A program made the translations under genes and the position numbers. Below the pieces are notes generated by a model. It ran no database searches, was not told the origin of the DNA, and saw nothing but the letters and a program-made list of their open reading frames with translations. DNA of 64,000 nt from Anisus vortex (taxonomy: Eukaryota > Mollusca > Gastropoda > Planorbidae): assembly GCA_949126835.1 (NCBI GenBank), contig OX421505.1, positions 10,573,283 to 10,637,282 on the forward strand, read 5' to 3'. Shown piece by piece: positions 51,131-61,401 of the stretch. Numbering within the stretch: the first letter of the stretch is position 1; every line of letters starts with the position of its first letter.

Positions 51131-52103
51131 AAGTCCACAATGTAAGGATAAGTCCACAGTGTAAGGATAAGTCCACAGTGTAAGGATAAGTCCACAATGT
51201 AAGGATAAGTCCACAGTGTAAGGATAAGTCCACAATGTAAGGATAAGTCCACAGTGTAAGGATAAGTCCACAGTGTAAGGATAAGTCCACAGTGTAAGGA
51301 TAAGTCCACAATGTAAGGATAAGTCCACAATGTAAGGATAAGTCCACAATGTAAGGATAAGTCCACAATGTAAGGATAAGTCCACAATGTAAGGATAAGT
51401 CCACAATGTAAGGATAAGTCCACAGTGTAAGGATAAGTCCACAATGTAAGGATAAGTCCACAATGTAAGGATAAGTCCACAATGTAAGGATAAGTCCACA
51501 ATGTAAGGATAAGTCCACAATGTAAGGATAAGTCCACAATGTAAGGATAAGTCCACAATGTAAGGATAAGTCCACAATGTAAGGATAAGTCCACAATGTA
51601 AGGATAAGTCCACAATGTAAGGATAAGTCCACAATGTAAGGATAAGTCCACAATGTAAGGATAAGTCCACAATGTAAGGATAAGTCCACAATGTAAGGAT
51701 AAGTCCACAATGTAAGGATAAGTCCACAATGTAAGGATAAGTCCACAATGTAAGGATAAGTCCACAATGTAAGGATAAGTCCACAATGTAAGGATAAGTC
51801 CACAATGTAAGGATAAGTCCACAATGTAAGGATAAGTCCACAATGTAAGGATAAGTCCACAATGTAAGGATAAGTCCACAATGTAAGGATAAGTCCACAA
51901 TGTAAGGATAAGTCCACAATGTAAGGATAAGTCCACAATGTAAGGATAAGTCCACAATGTAAGGATAAGTCCACAATGTAAGGATAAGTCCACAATGTAA
52001 GGATAAGTCCACAATGTAAGGATAAGTCCACAATGTAAGGATAAGTCCACAATGTAAGGATAAGTCCACAATGTAAGGATAAGTCCACAATGTAAGGATA
52101 AGT
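51131..52103. repeat. 19-bp minisatellite, 51 copies
   Basis: The unit is AGTCCACAATGTAAGGATA. A CAGTG variant is confined to the left end (about 51150-51430); every later copy appears identical. Because 19 is not a multiple of 3, all three minus-strand frames stay open and give the same 19-residue periodic peptide. The long ORFs here are artefacts. It is unrelated in sequence to the 19-bp repeat of the Helitron-like units. Confidence 0.95.
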
Positions 52104-52245
52104 TGATTGCAACTGCTCTGAGATCAAAAGTGTGCATTACTAGATCTAAGTTACTTATAATATTTATCACTATCACATACAACAAGAGTTTTAAGATTAA
52201 GCCGACGACGAAGTTTAATTTGCTAGTCCAACCAATACTGTAAAG

Positions 52246-52400
52246 CAGGAGTCCTCCTCCTTTCCATAATGGTGTGCCAAAGTAGGATTTATAATTCATT
52301 CAGCGTGAAAAGAGCCTAAAGTCATCCTGCTTTAGTATTCACTTTCTTGAGAAGAGACTTGAATTGCCTTTTTGGGAGTCATCTGTGTCATGATGTGACA
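52246..52400 (-). mobile_element. Diverged inverted copy of the 50767 hAT MITE
   Basis: It starts CAGGAGTC and follows the reverse complement of the 50767-50964 element through AAGTAGGATTTATAATTCAT, GTCATCCT and AAGAGACTTGAATT. The far end is eroded. Confidence 0.65.
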
Positions 52401-53637
52401 TTTATTATAGCGTCCTATTTTAGTACTTATTAATTAATGCTATGACCGTTGTATGTAATGAGGTAGGCAGGGCGAAATTCTCCCCCTTCCCACCCTCGTT
52501 TTCCCTCCCCACCCAGAGGCGGTACTATTCCCTGTCTTCCTTTGGTGTCAACACGGACCTGGTCGAGGGGCAACCACTCCTTTTTGTTTTTTTGTGCGAG
52601 AAGGAGATCGCGCCGGGACTATCAGTCACCCCGTACCTTTTGTTATCTTTAGGGAGTTATCCATTCCTTTGAGTCCCACCGCCCTACTCGTAGCTCTATT
52701 AAGCGCCTTTATCTAGGTGAAGGTAGGGTAATGTGGTATGTTACAGATAGACCATTAGGTATGTCTGCGGGCAAAAGACTCGTTAGAAGCACGGAGATAT
52801 ATTAAGATTGAAAGGTGGTGCAATTGCTGACCTAGACATTTGTAGATGCCGACCGACAAGACAAGGGGAGACAATAGTGTTGGTCAGTCGGAAACGCCCT
52901 GCGATAGTGATTGACAGATGACTGGTCGATAAATGGGCGTGCACATTAGTAGTGATTGGACCAGGGGTTGATGACGACATACAAAGGACGAACCTTGACG
53001 GCCATTGTATTCATACATATTGTGTAGACTTGACTCTAGTCTCTCACCTACACTCTCAGACAGACACACGGGAAGTTATGTTAGTGTTAGCTATGACGTG
53101 TGACTTATTTCGGTTTATCTTAAATACTGTGCTAATATCTGTGTACTTGCTTTTCTTACTAATTTATGTTCACTCTTTGGATAGGCCTATTTGACCTATA
53201 CGTAGACTCTTCAGAATACAGCTGTCGTTTGGATTGATGTGTCTGATGATTTATATGTTAATATCTACATGTGATTAGGGATTAAACGTATGGTCTATTC
53301 ACTTAAAACTGATAGTCTGTTTTCTTAATCCGTTTGTCATTGAAGTGATTGTGAGAAGAAGATACTGAATCTGCTTGATAGATAGTACGCAAATAAAAAT
53401 ATCGAGCATTGTTTACGGAGTATTGCCTGGTCTAAAACATTGCCATCGACCTCTAGACCAACGAACCAAGTGAGGTAGGGAACTCAACGTGTGAGCATTA
53501 CTGTCACGAGAGCATCGTACTGGCCACACTATCCTGCATCATCACAATCTGCATGCCATTGGAGATTGCCATGTCACCTGATGTATAGTATTAAAACAAC
53601 TGTCAAACAATAACACTACTTTATAACACTCTACGAA
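52401..53637. other. Unassigned region
   Basis: This 1.2 kb is less AT-rich than its surroundings and contains short open frames (for example 52442-52672 and 52952-53194) that I do not recognise. No splice structure, terminal repeats or known domain was seen. It could be unannotated transposon sequence or single-copy DNA. Confidence 0.4.
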
Positions 53638-53790
53638 GTGGCCGGCTGTTTCTGCGGTTAGTTCACCGGACTGTCGACCGACACGTCGCTGGTTCTATCC
53701 CTGCCGCCTAGAAGGAGTTTTGGGCCTAGTGGACGTAATTATGCTTCTATCCAGAAGGAACATTTGTAAAACGTGTAAGATATATAATGA
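53638..53790 (+). mobile_element. Second type of tRNA-derived SINE
   Basis: The head GTGGCCGGCTGTTTCTGCGG and the B-box GGTTCTATCCC at 53691-53701 look tRNA-derived, with an A-box-like region near 53653. An unrelated body of about 90 bp follows. It is a SINE rather than a tRNA gene because no cloverleaf acceptor pairing is visible. Confidence 0.55.
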
Positions 53791-53842
53791 TAAAATATAA
53801 CTCTCTTTCTAAGCAAATACATTACTTTATTATATGCACTTA

Positions 53843-53946
53843 TGGATCCAGGAAAGGCGGATGTGCATTGTGTATTCCGTGGCCACAGAAACTGGTGAAT
53901 GCTGCCTCACCGGCCTGTGATCAGTTTGGTCCGAAGGGTACTTCAC
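53843..53946 (+). mobile_element. 5'-truncated copy of the 1833-2086 SINE
   Basis: The segment GCCACAGAAACTGGTGAATG, then TCAGTTTGGTCCGAAGGGTA, matches the 3' half of the SINE at 1.8-2.1 kb with few changes. Confidence 0.7.
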
Positions 53947-54164
53947 ATATTATACTAGATGTAACTAGAAACGAGGCATTGTCACACTATAAAATATAGT
54001 TTACTTTTGAGTTGCTCACATGAAACAAAACAAGAAAGCTTTGTAACACAGATATATCAGTTGACTAAAGAATTTACGGGTATTGTGTGACACACGAAAA
54101 AGACCGTTTAGTGAACAGGGGTGGCCTTGTGAAAATATGTCCGTGGAGTAAAAGGAACAGTCAG

Positions 54165-55709
54165 AATGACCAGAGAGAGAGTGACCAGAGAGTGTTGTGA
54201 CCAGAGAGTGTAGTGACGAGGGAGAGAGAGAGTGACCAGAGAGTGTAGTGACCAGGGAGAGTGACCAGAGAGTGTAGTGACCAGAAAGAGAGAGAGTGAC
54301 CAGAGAGTGTAGTGACCAGAAAGAGAGAGTGACCAGAGAGTGTAGTGACCAGAAAGAGAGAGAGTGACCAGATAGTGTAGTGACCAGGGAGAGAGAGAGT
54401 GACCAGATAGTGTAGTGACCAGAAAGAGAAAGAGTGACCAGAGAGTGTAGTGACCAGGGAGAGAGAGAGTGACCAGAGAGTGTAGTGACCAGGGAGAGAG
54501 AGAGTGACCAGATAGTGTAGTGACCAGGGAGAGAGAGAGTGACCAGATAGTGTAGTGACCAGAAAGAGAGAGAGTGACCAGATAGTGTAGTGACCAGGGA
54601 GAGAGAGAGTGACCAGATAGTGTAGTGACCAGGGAGAGAGAGAGTGACCAGATAGTGTAGTGACCAGGGAGAGAGAGAGTGACCAGATAGTGTAGTGACC
54701 AGAAAGAGAGAGAGTGACCAGATAGTGTAGTGACCTGGGAGAGAGAGAGTGACCAGATAGTGTAGTGAACAGGGAGAGAGAGAGTGACCAGATAGTGTAG
54801 TGACCAGGGAGAGAGTGACCAGATAGTGTAGTGACCAGGGAGAGAGTGACCAGATAGTGTAGTGACCAGGGAGAGAGAGAGTGACCAGATAGTGTAGTGA
54901 CCAGGGAGAGAGAGTGACCAGATAGTGTAATGACCAGGGAGAGAGAGAGTGACCAGATAGTGTAGTGACCAGAAAGAGAGAGAGAGTGACCAGATAGTGT
55001 AGTGACCAGGGAGAGAGAGAGTGACCAGATAGTGTAGTGACCAGAAAGAGAGAGAGTGACCAGATAGTGTAGTGACCAGAAAGAGAGAGAGTTACCAGAG
55101 AGTGTAGTGACCAGGGAGAGAGAGAGTGACCAGATAGTGTAGTGACCAGGGAGAGAGAGAGTGACCAGAGAGTGTAGTGACCAGAAAGAGAGAGAGTGAC
55201 CAGATAGTGTAGTGACCAGAAAGAGAGAGAGTGACCAGAGAGTGATGTGACCAGAAAGAGAGAGAGTGACCAGATAGTGTAGCGACCAGAAAGAGAGAGA
55301 GTGACCAGATAGTGTAGTGACCAGAAAGAGAGAGAGTGACCAGATAGTGTAGTGACCAGAGAGTGTAGTGACCAGAAAGAGAGAGAGTGACCAGATAGTG
55401 TAGTGACCAGAAAGAGAGAGAGTGACCAGAGAGTGTAGTGACCAGGGAGAGAGAGAGTGACCAGATAGTGTAGTGACCAGAAAGAGAGAGAGTGACCAGA
55501 GAATGTAGTGACCAGGGAGAGAGAGAGTGACCAGATAGTGTAGTGACTAGAAAGAGAGAGAGTGACCAGAGAGTGTAGTGACCAGAAAGAGAGAGAGTGA
55601 CCAGAAAGAGAGAGAGTGACCAGAGAGTGTAGTGACCAGGGAGAGAGAGAGTGACCAGATAGTGTAGTGACCAGAAAGAGAGAGAGTGACCAGAGAATGT
55701 AGTGACCAG
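54165..55709. repeat. 35-bp minisatellite, left part
   Basis: The unit is GTGACCAGAKAGTGTAGTGA, then CCAGGG or CCAGAA and an (AG)n run. A typical unit is 35 bp; (AG)n differences give 27-37 bp. It continues after the LTR element at 62861. The 213-codon minus-strand frame across it is repeat-derived. Confidence 0.92.
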
Positions 55710-56306
55710 TGTTACGAGTAGATTTATTTCCATATTATATTGGTTTTGTTATTATTAACTAAAGTTAAAATGAAATAATCTTAAACCCGAAATGTTTCCG
55801 TGTTAGGAATAAAACATGCATATGTCTAGACACTACGTCATAGCGATAAAATACGTGATATGCACGAGGGTGGAATACCGTTTAGTTTAGTTCTAGTTTG
55901 GGCGCTAATGTGGAAGAACTGTTTTTGACCACTTTCTTAAAGATAGGATTACGGCTTTACTCATCATAGAAGAATCTCAACTGATTAAGTTTCATTATAA
56001 TACTGGTACATGTATTCTGTGGTATTGTTATATTTTATCATCTCAACTTGTTGGAATAAAATTGTGTTCAATTTCAAACAGGATTGTGGATTTCCTATAT
56101 ATTAAGGTACAGTTTATCTAAATCACTTTATACACAAAAGATTCATATCGCCACGAGTCAAATAAACATCAAATCTAATTCAATAACATCAATATAAATT
56201 CTTATACAACCTTGTGAGATCCAAGATGGATATGAATCAAAATAATATATAATAATACATTACTAAAAATATCATCTAACGTCAGTAGCTGATTTCGCAC
56301 GTGACA
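55710..56306 (+). repeat. 5' LTR
   Basis: It begins TGTTACGAG and ends CGTGACA (TG...CA). AATAAA-type signals occur at about 55809 and 56057. No difference from the 3' LTR was seen by eye. Confidence 0.92.
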
Positions 56307-56312
56307 AAAGAT

Positions 56313-56330
56313 TGGGGGCTCAAGTCCTGG
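56313..56330 (+). promoter_or_regulatory. Primer-binding site, tRNA-Pro-like
   Basis: TGGGGGCTC six bases after the LTR matches the first nine bases of the tRNA-Pro primer-binding site used by gammaretroviruses. The continuation (AAGTCCTGG) is similar but not identical to it. The primer identity is an inference. Confidence 0.6.
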
Positions 56331-56586
56331 ATCTAAAGTTTGTATGTATAAGAAATTGAGAATATACAACTGTTTTAGTGAAAACGATTTACAACAAATA
56401 TTTATTCAAATTCTGTCTACGTGGGAGGCACTGTCTGTGTTCGGACATACTGTTTTCAGCTTTGTACACAACCATCCTTAAAATTTATCTTCTACAAATT
56501 AACAGTGGTGTAAAAATATTTCAAAGGACTTTATGAAAGGTAAAGTTGAAATTTTTTATCTTCTATTTACGTCATTAATATAAAAC

Positions 56587-59500
56587 ATGGCGGAAGCTAA
56601 TCTTACGTTGGAGCAATTGAATATTTTTGCTATCACGCCAGAACAGTTAACTAGCATGTCACTAACCCAGTTAAAAGAGATGGCAAATTCTCTGGGAATA
56701 GACATTACTGAAGTTACACCAGTAAGGAGTAAATTGATTCAAGATATTAAGGAATGTTTGAAAAGACATGGTGCAATGCTTGAAGAAAATACTATGAATA
56801 ATGAAGAATCAGTGGTTCTCAATGTATCAGGAACCCTGAAAACAGACATAAATAACCATGAATTTAAAATGAATGGAAATGAACTAAGTGCAGACATGAA
56901 ATTCCAGTTAGAAATGAAGAAGCTAGAAATTCAAGTACAATTAGAGGGTAAAAGAATAGAAGTACAATTGAAAGAGAAAGAATTGGAAAAAGAAAGAATC
57001 GCTAGTAATGAAAGGATTGAATTGGCAAAGTCTCGTTCGTCAACTCATACGATTCAGGAAACAAATAATGTGGAACTATATAAGTTTAAAAAGCATGTAC
57101 CAAGCATGGAGAACATAGAGATTGATGAGTTCTTTATGGTCTTCGAAAGAAACTCGATCGATTATAAATTTCCTGAAGATAAGAAAGCAGTACTTTTACG
57201 TTCAGCTCTAACAAAAGGCAAGGCTTTAGATGTTGTATTGAATCTGACTCCAGAAGAATGCAATGATTATGAACTAATAAAGAGCAGAGTACTATTGAGT
57301 TATGTTCTAACTCCAGAAAAGTATCGAAAGTTATATCGTGAGTACAAGAAGGAACCAGAAGTTTCACATGTTGACTTCCTGAGATTAGAGAAAAAGTATT
57401 TTGATCGATGGTTACGTTCTAAGAATGTGAATAAAGATTATGAAAAACTATATAATCTCATACTGATGGAGGATTTTACTGAGAAGATTCGCACTGATAT
57501 AAAAGTTCATTTGGCTGATCGTGGTATTGAAATAGCAGAACAAGCAGCAGTTAAAGCCGATGAATACGTCATTATTCACCCGCATAGCCATTATTTTCAA
57601 AATGACAGAACAAGTTTGAGGACTCAAAACAGTAATACAGAGAGGAAGTTAAGATCGACAGATGATAAAAGTAAACAAAAAGCCGATAAACAAGAGAATT
57701 CAAGTTTTATACAAAAGAGAATTACCTGTACATTCTGTAAGAAAGATGGACATATAAAAGAGAATTGTTGGAGTCTACATAAAGAGAAAAGACCCATTAA
57801 AAACAAGAACAACGTGGTTTTATCACACATCGCCGTACAAACTGAAACTCACATAAATAAAACTGCCCACAAAAGAATTAAAGCTGAAAGAAAGACATCT
57901 GATGTTAGTCATGAGGAGATGGCGAAACACGCATGTCCAAGTTGCTCAAAGTCGGAAAAAGTCTTTGAAATGAAGACCGAGGCTATTGAACATTCTAGTT
58001 TCAACTCCAAAGGGAGTGTGACAGATGAACAATCAGTAAATAAAACGTTTACTTATGGAGGCAGTAGTGTAGCAAGAAACTCAGTAGGCAGAGAACTACC
58101 CGAGTGCATGCTATCAGATGTTAGCGAGGGCTATGTGTCACCTATAGATAATCAAGCTAGAGAACGGAAGATTAAAATTCTACGTGACTCCGGTGCTGAT
58201 ATATCTCTACTGTTGAAGAATACTGTACCAACGTCGAAATTGACTCATACAGGCCAGTATGCCTTGATCAGTACCATGGCTGGAACACTTACGGCACCGT
58301 TACATCGTATACAGTTGAAGAGTAATTACTTCACTGGATCTGTTATTGTTGGGATAGTGAAGAAATTTCCCTACAGAGGCATTTCATTACTTTTAGGAAG
58401 TGACATTGCCAAAAATCAGGTACATCCTGTACTTAAAGAAACCAAAGACTCTGTTCAGTGTAGGAATACTGAAAATTCAGTATGTGTTATCACCAGAGCT
58501 ATGGAGAAACAGCAGATGACTAATGAATCGACAAAGAAACCAGAACCAACACCAGAGATTGACTTACAAGCAACCTTCATGGCGGATGTTCTAGGTGGTC
58601 ACTCAAGTCATACTGATCAAAATAATTTGTCGCCTAGACAACTACTCATTCTTGCTCAAAGCAAAGATCCAGAGATCGGGAAACTAAAAGAAGAAGCAAA
58701 GAATGAAGGAGAATTAGAAACAATGGCCGCAGGTTATTACCTGAGGGATGAGTTGTTGATGAGGAAATGGAGAGGGAAAGAAAACGACGATGAAACATGC
58801 AGCGAAGTACATCAAATCGTGGTACCCAATGTATACCGCAAGGACATACTACATATGGCCCATGATTCACCGTATGCTGGTCACCTAGGGATTCAGAAAA
58901 CCTTCGATAGGATTCTTCCATATTTCTTCTGGCCTGGCCTACGTCGTGACGTCACATCGTTTTGCAGATCATGTTATGTCTGCCAGATGGTCGGCAAGCC
59001 GAATCAGACCATTCCGGTAGCTCCTCTACGACCCATACCAGCATTCTCAGAACCCTTCAGTCACATCATTATAGACTGCGTCGGTCCGTTGCCTAAAACT
59101 AAGGCTGGCCACCAGTATCTGTTCACTATAATGTGTTCGGCAACGAGATTTCCAGAGGCTATTCCTCTACGTAGCATCAATGCCGACAAAATATCTGATG
59201 CACTTATCGGATTCTTCACCCGATATGGTCTTCCGAAAACCGTGCAGTCAGATCAAGGTTCAAATTTCACATCGAAGTTATTTCGCCAAGTCTTAGAACG
59301 GCTGGGTATTCGTCATGCAGTATCGAGTGCATATCATCCACAGAGTCAAGGCGCACTGGAACGATACCACCAAACATTGAAGAATATGCTCCGTACTTTC
59401 TGTTTCGAGCATAACGACGACTGGGATCATGGTATTCCCTTCGCACTCTTCGCAACCAGAGAGGCTGTACAAGAATCTCTTGGTTTCAGTCCCTTTGAAC

Positions 59501-61401
59501 TGGTATTCGGACACACAGTTCGTGGACCACTAAAGCTGTTACAAGAGACATGGTTGTCATCCACTGAAGACACTGGTCTACTGACATACGTGGAAAATTT
59601 TAAAAATAGACTGTATAATGCATTAAAAGTTGTCAGATCTAATCTTTTGCAGGCACAAGACAAGATGAAGGTCTATTATGACGTCAACGCAAGAACCCGT
59701 ATCTTCCAACCTGGTGATAAAGTTCTCATGCTGACGCCACTGTCTGGTCAACCCCTGAGTGCCAAGTTTACAGGACCCTATGAGGTTATGGCTAAGCTTA
59801 GTGAGGTTAATTATCTTGTAAAGACCCCTGATAGACGGAAATCGCAACGAGTGTGCCATATCAATATGTTGAAACCATACATTACCAGAGAAGAACAAAA
59901 AGTTGTTGCCTCGGTAAACACTGTTATTAAAGTCGGGAATAATTCACCCGAAATTGAGCGTGAAGTGGCAGAAAGCAAACTGCAAAATACAAAGGCTCTG
60001 AAAAACCTAAATGAAAAATTGGCACATTTACCTGATTGCGAACAATCCGCTATCAAAGGTCTAATTAATGAAAATATCCATTTATTTGAAGATGTACCTA
60101 GTAGAACTAGTGTAGTAAAGCATGATGTAATTCTAAATGAAAATACTAAGGCTATTAAACAACATCCATACAGGTCAAATCCTATCCAGTTAGAATGCAT
60201 CCGTAAAGAGGTTCGCTACATGCTTGACAATGACATTATTACACCTAGTAGTAGTGACTGGTCTTCCCCTTGCGTATTGGTACCTAAAGCCGATGGATCC
60301 ATGAGGTTTTGTGTGGACTACCGTAAGGTAAACAAAGTGACAAAAACTGATTCCTATCCAATACCAAGAATCGACGATCTAATAGATCAAGTGAGTAATG
60401 CTAAGTTTGTGACGAAAATTGACCTATTGACGGCGTATTTTCAGATTCCACTGACGGAGAGGGCTCAGGAGATATCATCGTTTGTAACCCCTGACGGACT
60501 GTACAAATTTAAGGTCATGCCCTTTGGTATGGTTAATGCACCCTCTACTTTTCAACGGTTAATAAATACCATTACTCAGGACATTCCTAAATGTCATGCA
60601 TACCTCGATGATATTGTTGTTTTTAGTGACGATTTTAAATCTCATTTAGATCAACTACATTTGTTATTTACGAAATTGACTCATGCTAATCTCACCATAA
60701 ACTTGACTAAGAGTCAGTTCTGCCATGCAACCATCGAGTATCTAGGTCACATGGTGGGAAATGGTTTGGTAAAACCATTAAATGCAAAGGTTAAGGCTAT
60801 TCGTGAGTTCCCTGTTCCTGAAACCTGTAAACAACTCCGTAGTTTTCTCGGGATGGCGGGGTACTACCGTCGGTTCTGTCAAAATTTTTCAACCATTGCA
60901 TGTCCATTAACAAATCTATTAAAGAAGAATTGCACTTTCAAATGGTCTAATGAATGCCACCAGGCCTTTGATAAATTAAAAGATGTTCTTTCTGAGGCAC
61001 CTGTATTAGTAACACCCAATTACAATAAACCCTTTAAAATTACCGTTGACGCGTGTGATACAGGGATGGGAGCGGTCATTTCTCAGAAGGGTGATGATTC
61101 ATTGGAACACCCGATTAGTTTTTACTCTCAAAAATTTGATAAGCATCAAAGAAACTATAGTGTGATAGAAAGGGAACTTTTGGGATTAATCCTGGCATTG
61201 AAACATTTTGATTTTTATATCAATGGTTCTCCATATCCAATTGATATTTTAACTGATCATAACCCTTTAGTTTTCCTTTCCAGGGTTAAACAGAACCAAA
61301 GAATTATTCGCTGGAGCTTATTCCTCCAAGCATATAATTTAAATGTGTTATATTTACCAGGTAAACAAAATGTGGTCGCTGAGACGTTGTCGCGCATGTA
61401 A
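56587..61401 (+). CDS. Gag-Pol polyprotein, order gag-PR-INT-RT-RNaseH (Gmr1-type)
   Basis: One frame of 1604 codons encodes all the proteins needed for replication, with no frameshift or stop between gag and pol. Residues 16-60 look like a helical SAP/LEM-like motif, and 100-150 are strongly charged and probably coiled coil. Residues about 250-330 (VDFLRLEKKYFDRWL...EDFTEKIRTDIKVHL) resemble a SCAN-like capsid domain. A CCHC zinc knuckle lies at C381-C384-H389-C394. The protease active site is D534-S-G, with an LLLGSD motif near 601. Integrase comes next: H759/H766/C796/C799 zinc finger, D830-D889-E925 core (35 residues between the last two) and a GPY-type end near 1063. RT follows, with VTKIDLLTAYFQIP (D1279) and YLDD (1339-1342). 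RNase H has D1488, E1528 and D1557, and its final motif reads AETLSR instead of the usual ADxLSR. The start ATG at 56587 is the first in-frame one, 280 bp after the LTR. Confidence 0.93.
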   Translation: MAEANLTLEQLNIFAITPEQLTSMSLTQLKEMANSLGIDITEVTPVRSKLIQDIKECLKRHGAMLEENTMNNEESVVLNVSGTLKTDINNHEFKMNGNELSADMKFQLEMKKLEIQVQLEGKRIEVQLKEKELEKERIASNERIELAKSRSSTHTIQETNNVELYKFKKHVPSMENIEIDEFFMVFERNSIDYKFPEDKKAVLLRSALTKGKALDVVLNLTPEECNDYELIKSRVLLSYVLTPEKYRKLYREYKKEPEVSHVDFLRLEKKYFDRWLRSKNVNKDYEKLYNLILMEDFTEKIRTDIKVHLADRGIEIAEQAAVKADEYVIIHPHSHYFQNDRTSLRTQNSNTERKLRSTDDKSKQKADKQENSSFIQKRITCTFCKKDGHIKENCWSLHKEKRPIKNKNNVVLSHIAVQTETHINKTAHKRIKAERKTSDVSHEEMAKHACPSCSKSEKVFEMKTEAIEHSSFNSKGSVTDEQSVNKTFTYGGSSVARNSVGRELPECMLSDVSEGYVSPIDNQARERKIKILRDSGADISLLLKNTVPTSKLTHTGQYALISTMAGTLTAPLHRIQLKSNYFTGSVIVGIVKKFPYRGISLLLGSDIAKNQVHPVLKETKDSVQCRNTENSVCVITRAMEKQQMTNESTKKPEPTPEIDLQATFMADVLGGHSSHTDQNNLSPRQLLILAQSKDPEIGKLKEEAKNEGELETMAAGYYLRDELLMRKWRGKENDDETCSEVHQIVVPNVYRKDILHMAHDSPYAGHLGIQKTFDRILPYFFWPGLRRDVTSFCRSCYVCQMVGKPNQTIPVAPLRPIPAFSEPFSHIIIDCVGPLPKTKAGHQYLFTIMCSATRFPEAIPLRSINADKISDALIGFFTRYGLPKTVQSDQGSNFTSKLFRQVLERLGIRHAVSSAYHPQSQGALERYHQTLKNMLRTFCFEHNDDWDHGIPFALFATREAVQESLGFSPFELVFGHTVRGPLKLLQETWLSSTEDTGLLTYVENFKNRLYNALKVVRSNLLQAQDKMKVYYDVNARTRIFQPGDKVLMLTPLSGQPLSAKFTGPYEVMAKLSEVNYLVKTPDRRKSQRVCHINMLKPYITREEQKVVASVNTVIKVGNNSPEIEREVAESKLQNTKALKNLNEKLAHLPDCEQSAIKGLINENIHLFEDVPSRTSVVKHDVILNENTKAIKQHPYRSNPIQLECIRKEVRYMLDNDIITPSSSDWSSPCVLVPKADGSMRFCVDYRKVNKVTKTDSYPIPRIDDLIDQVSNAKFVTKIDLLTAYFQIPLTERAQEISSFVTPDGLYKFKVMPFGMVNAPSTFQRLINTITQDIPKCHAYLDDIVVFSDDFKSHLDQLHLLFTKLTHANLTINLTKSQFCHATIEYLGHMVGNGLVKPLNAKVKAIREFPVPETCKQLRSFLGMAGYYRRFCQNFSTIACPLTNLLKKNCTFKWSNECHQAFDKLKDVLSEAPVLVTPNYNKPFKITVDACDTGMGAVISQKGDDSLEHPISFYSQKFDKHQRNYSVIERELLGLILALKHFDFYINGSPYPIDILTDHNPLVFLSRVKQNQRIIRWSLFLQAYNLNVLYLPGKQNVVAETLSRM

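Noticed and set aside
51043..52299. Overlapping ORFs of 331-418 codons on the minus strand
   Set aside because: They are translations of the 19-bp tandem repeat. The period is not a multiple of 3, so all three frames give the same periodic peptide.
53638..53790. tRNA gene
   Set aside because: A- and B-box-like sequences are present but I see no acceptor-stem pairing, and a SINE body follows.
55092..55733. 213-codon minus-strand ORF
   Set aside because: It is the 35-bp minisatellite read through; the unit length divided among frames explains it.
59267..60200. Minus-strand ORFs of 62-129 codons under the polyprotein
   Set aside because: They are antisense shadows of the intact gag-pol frame.
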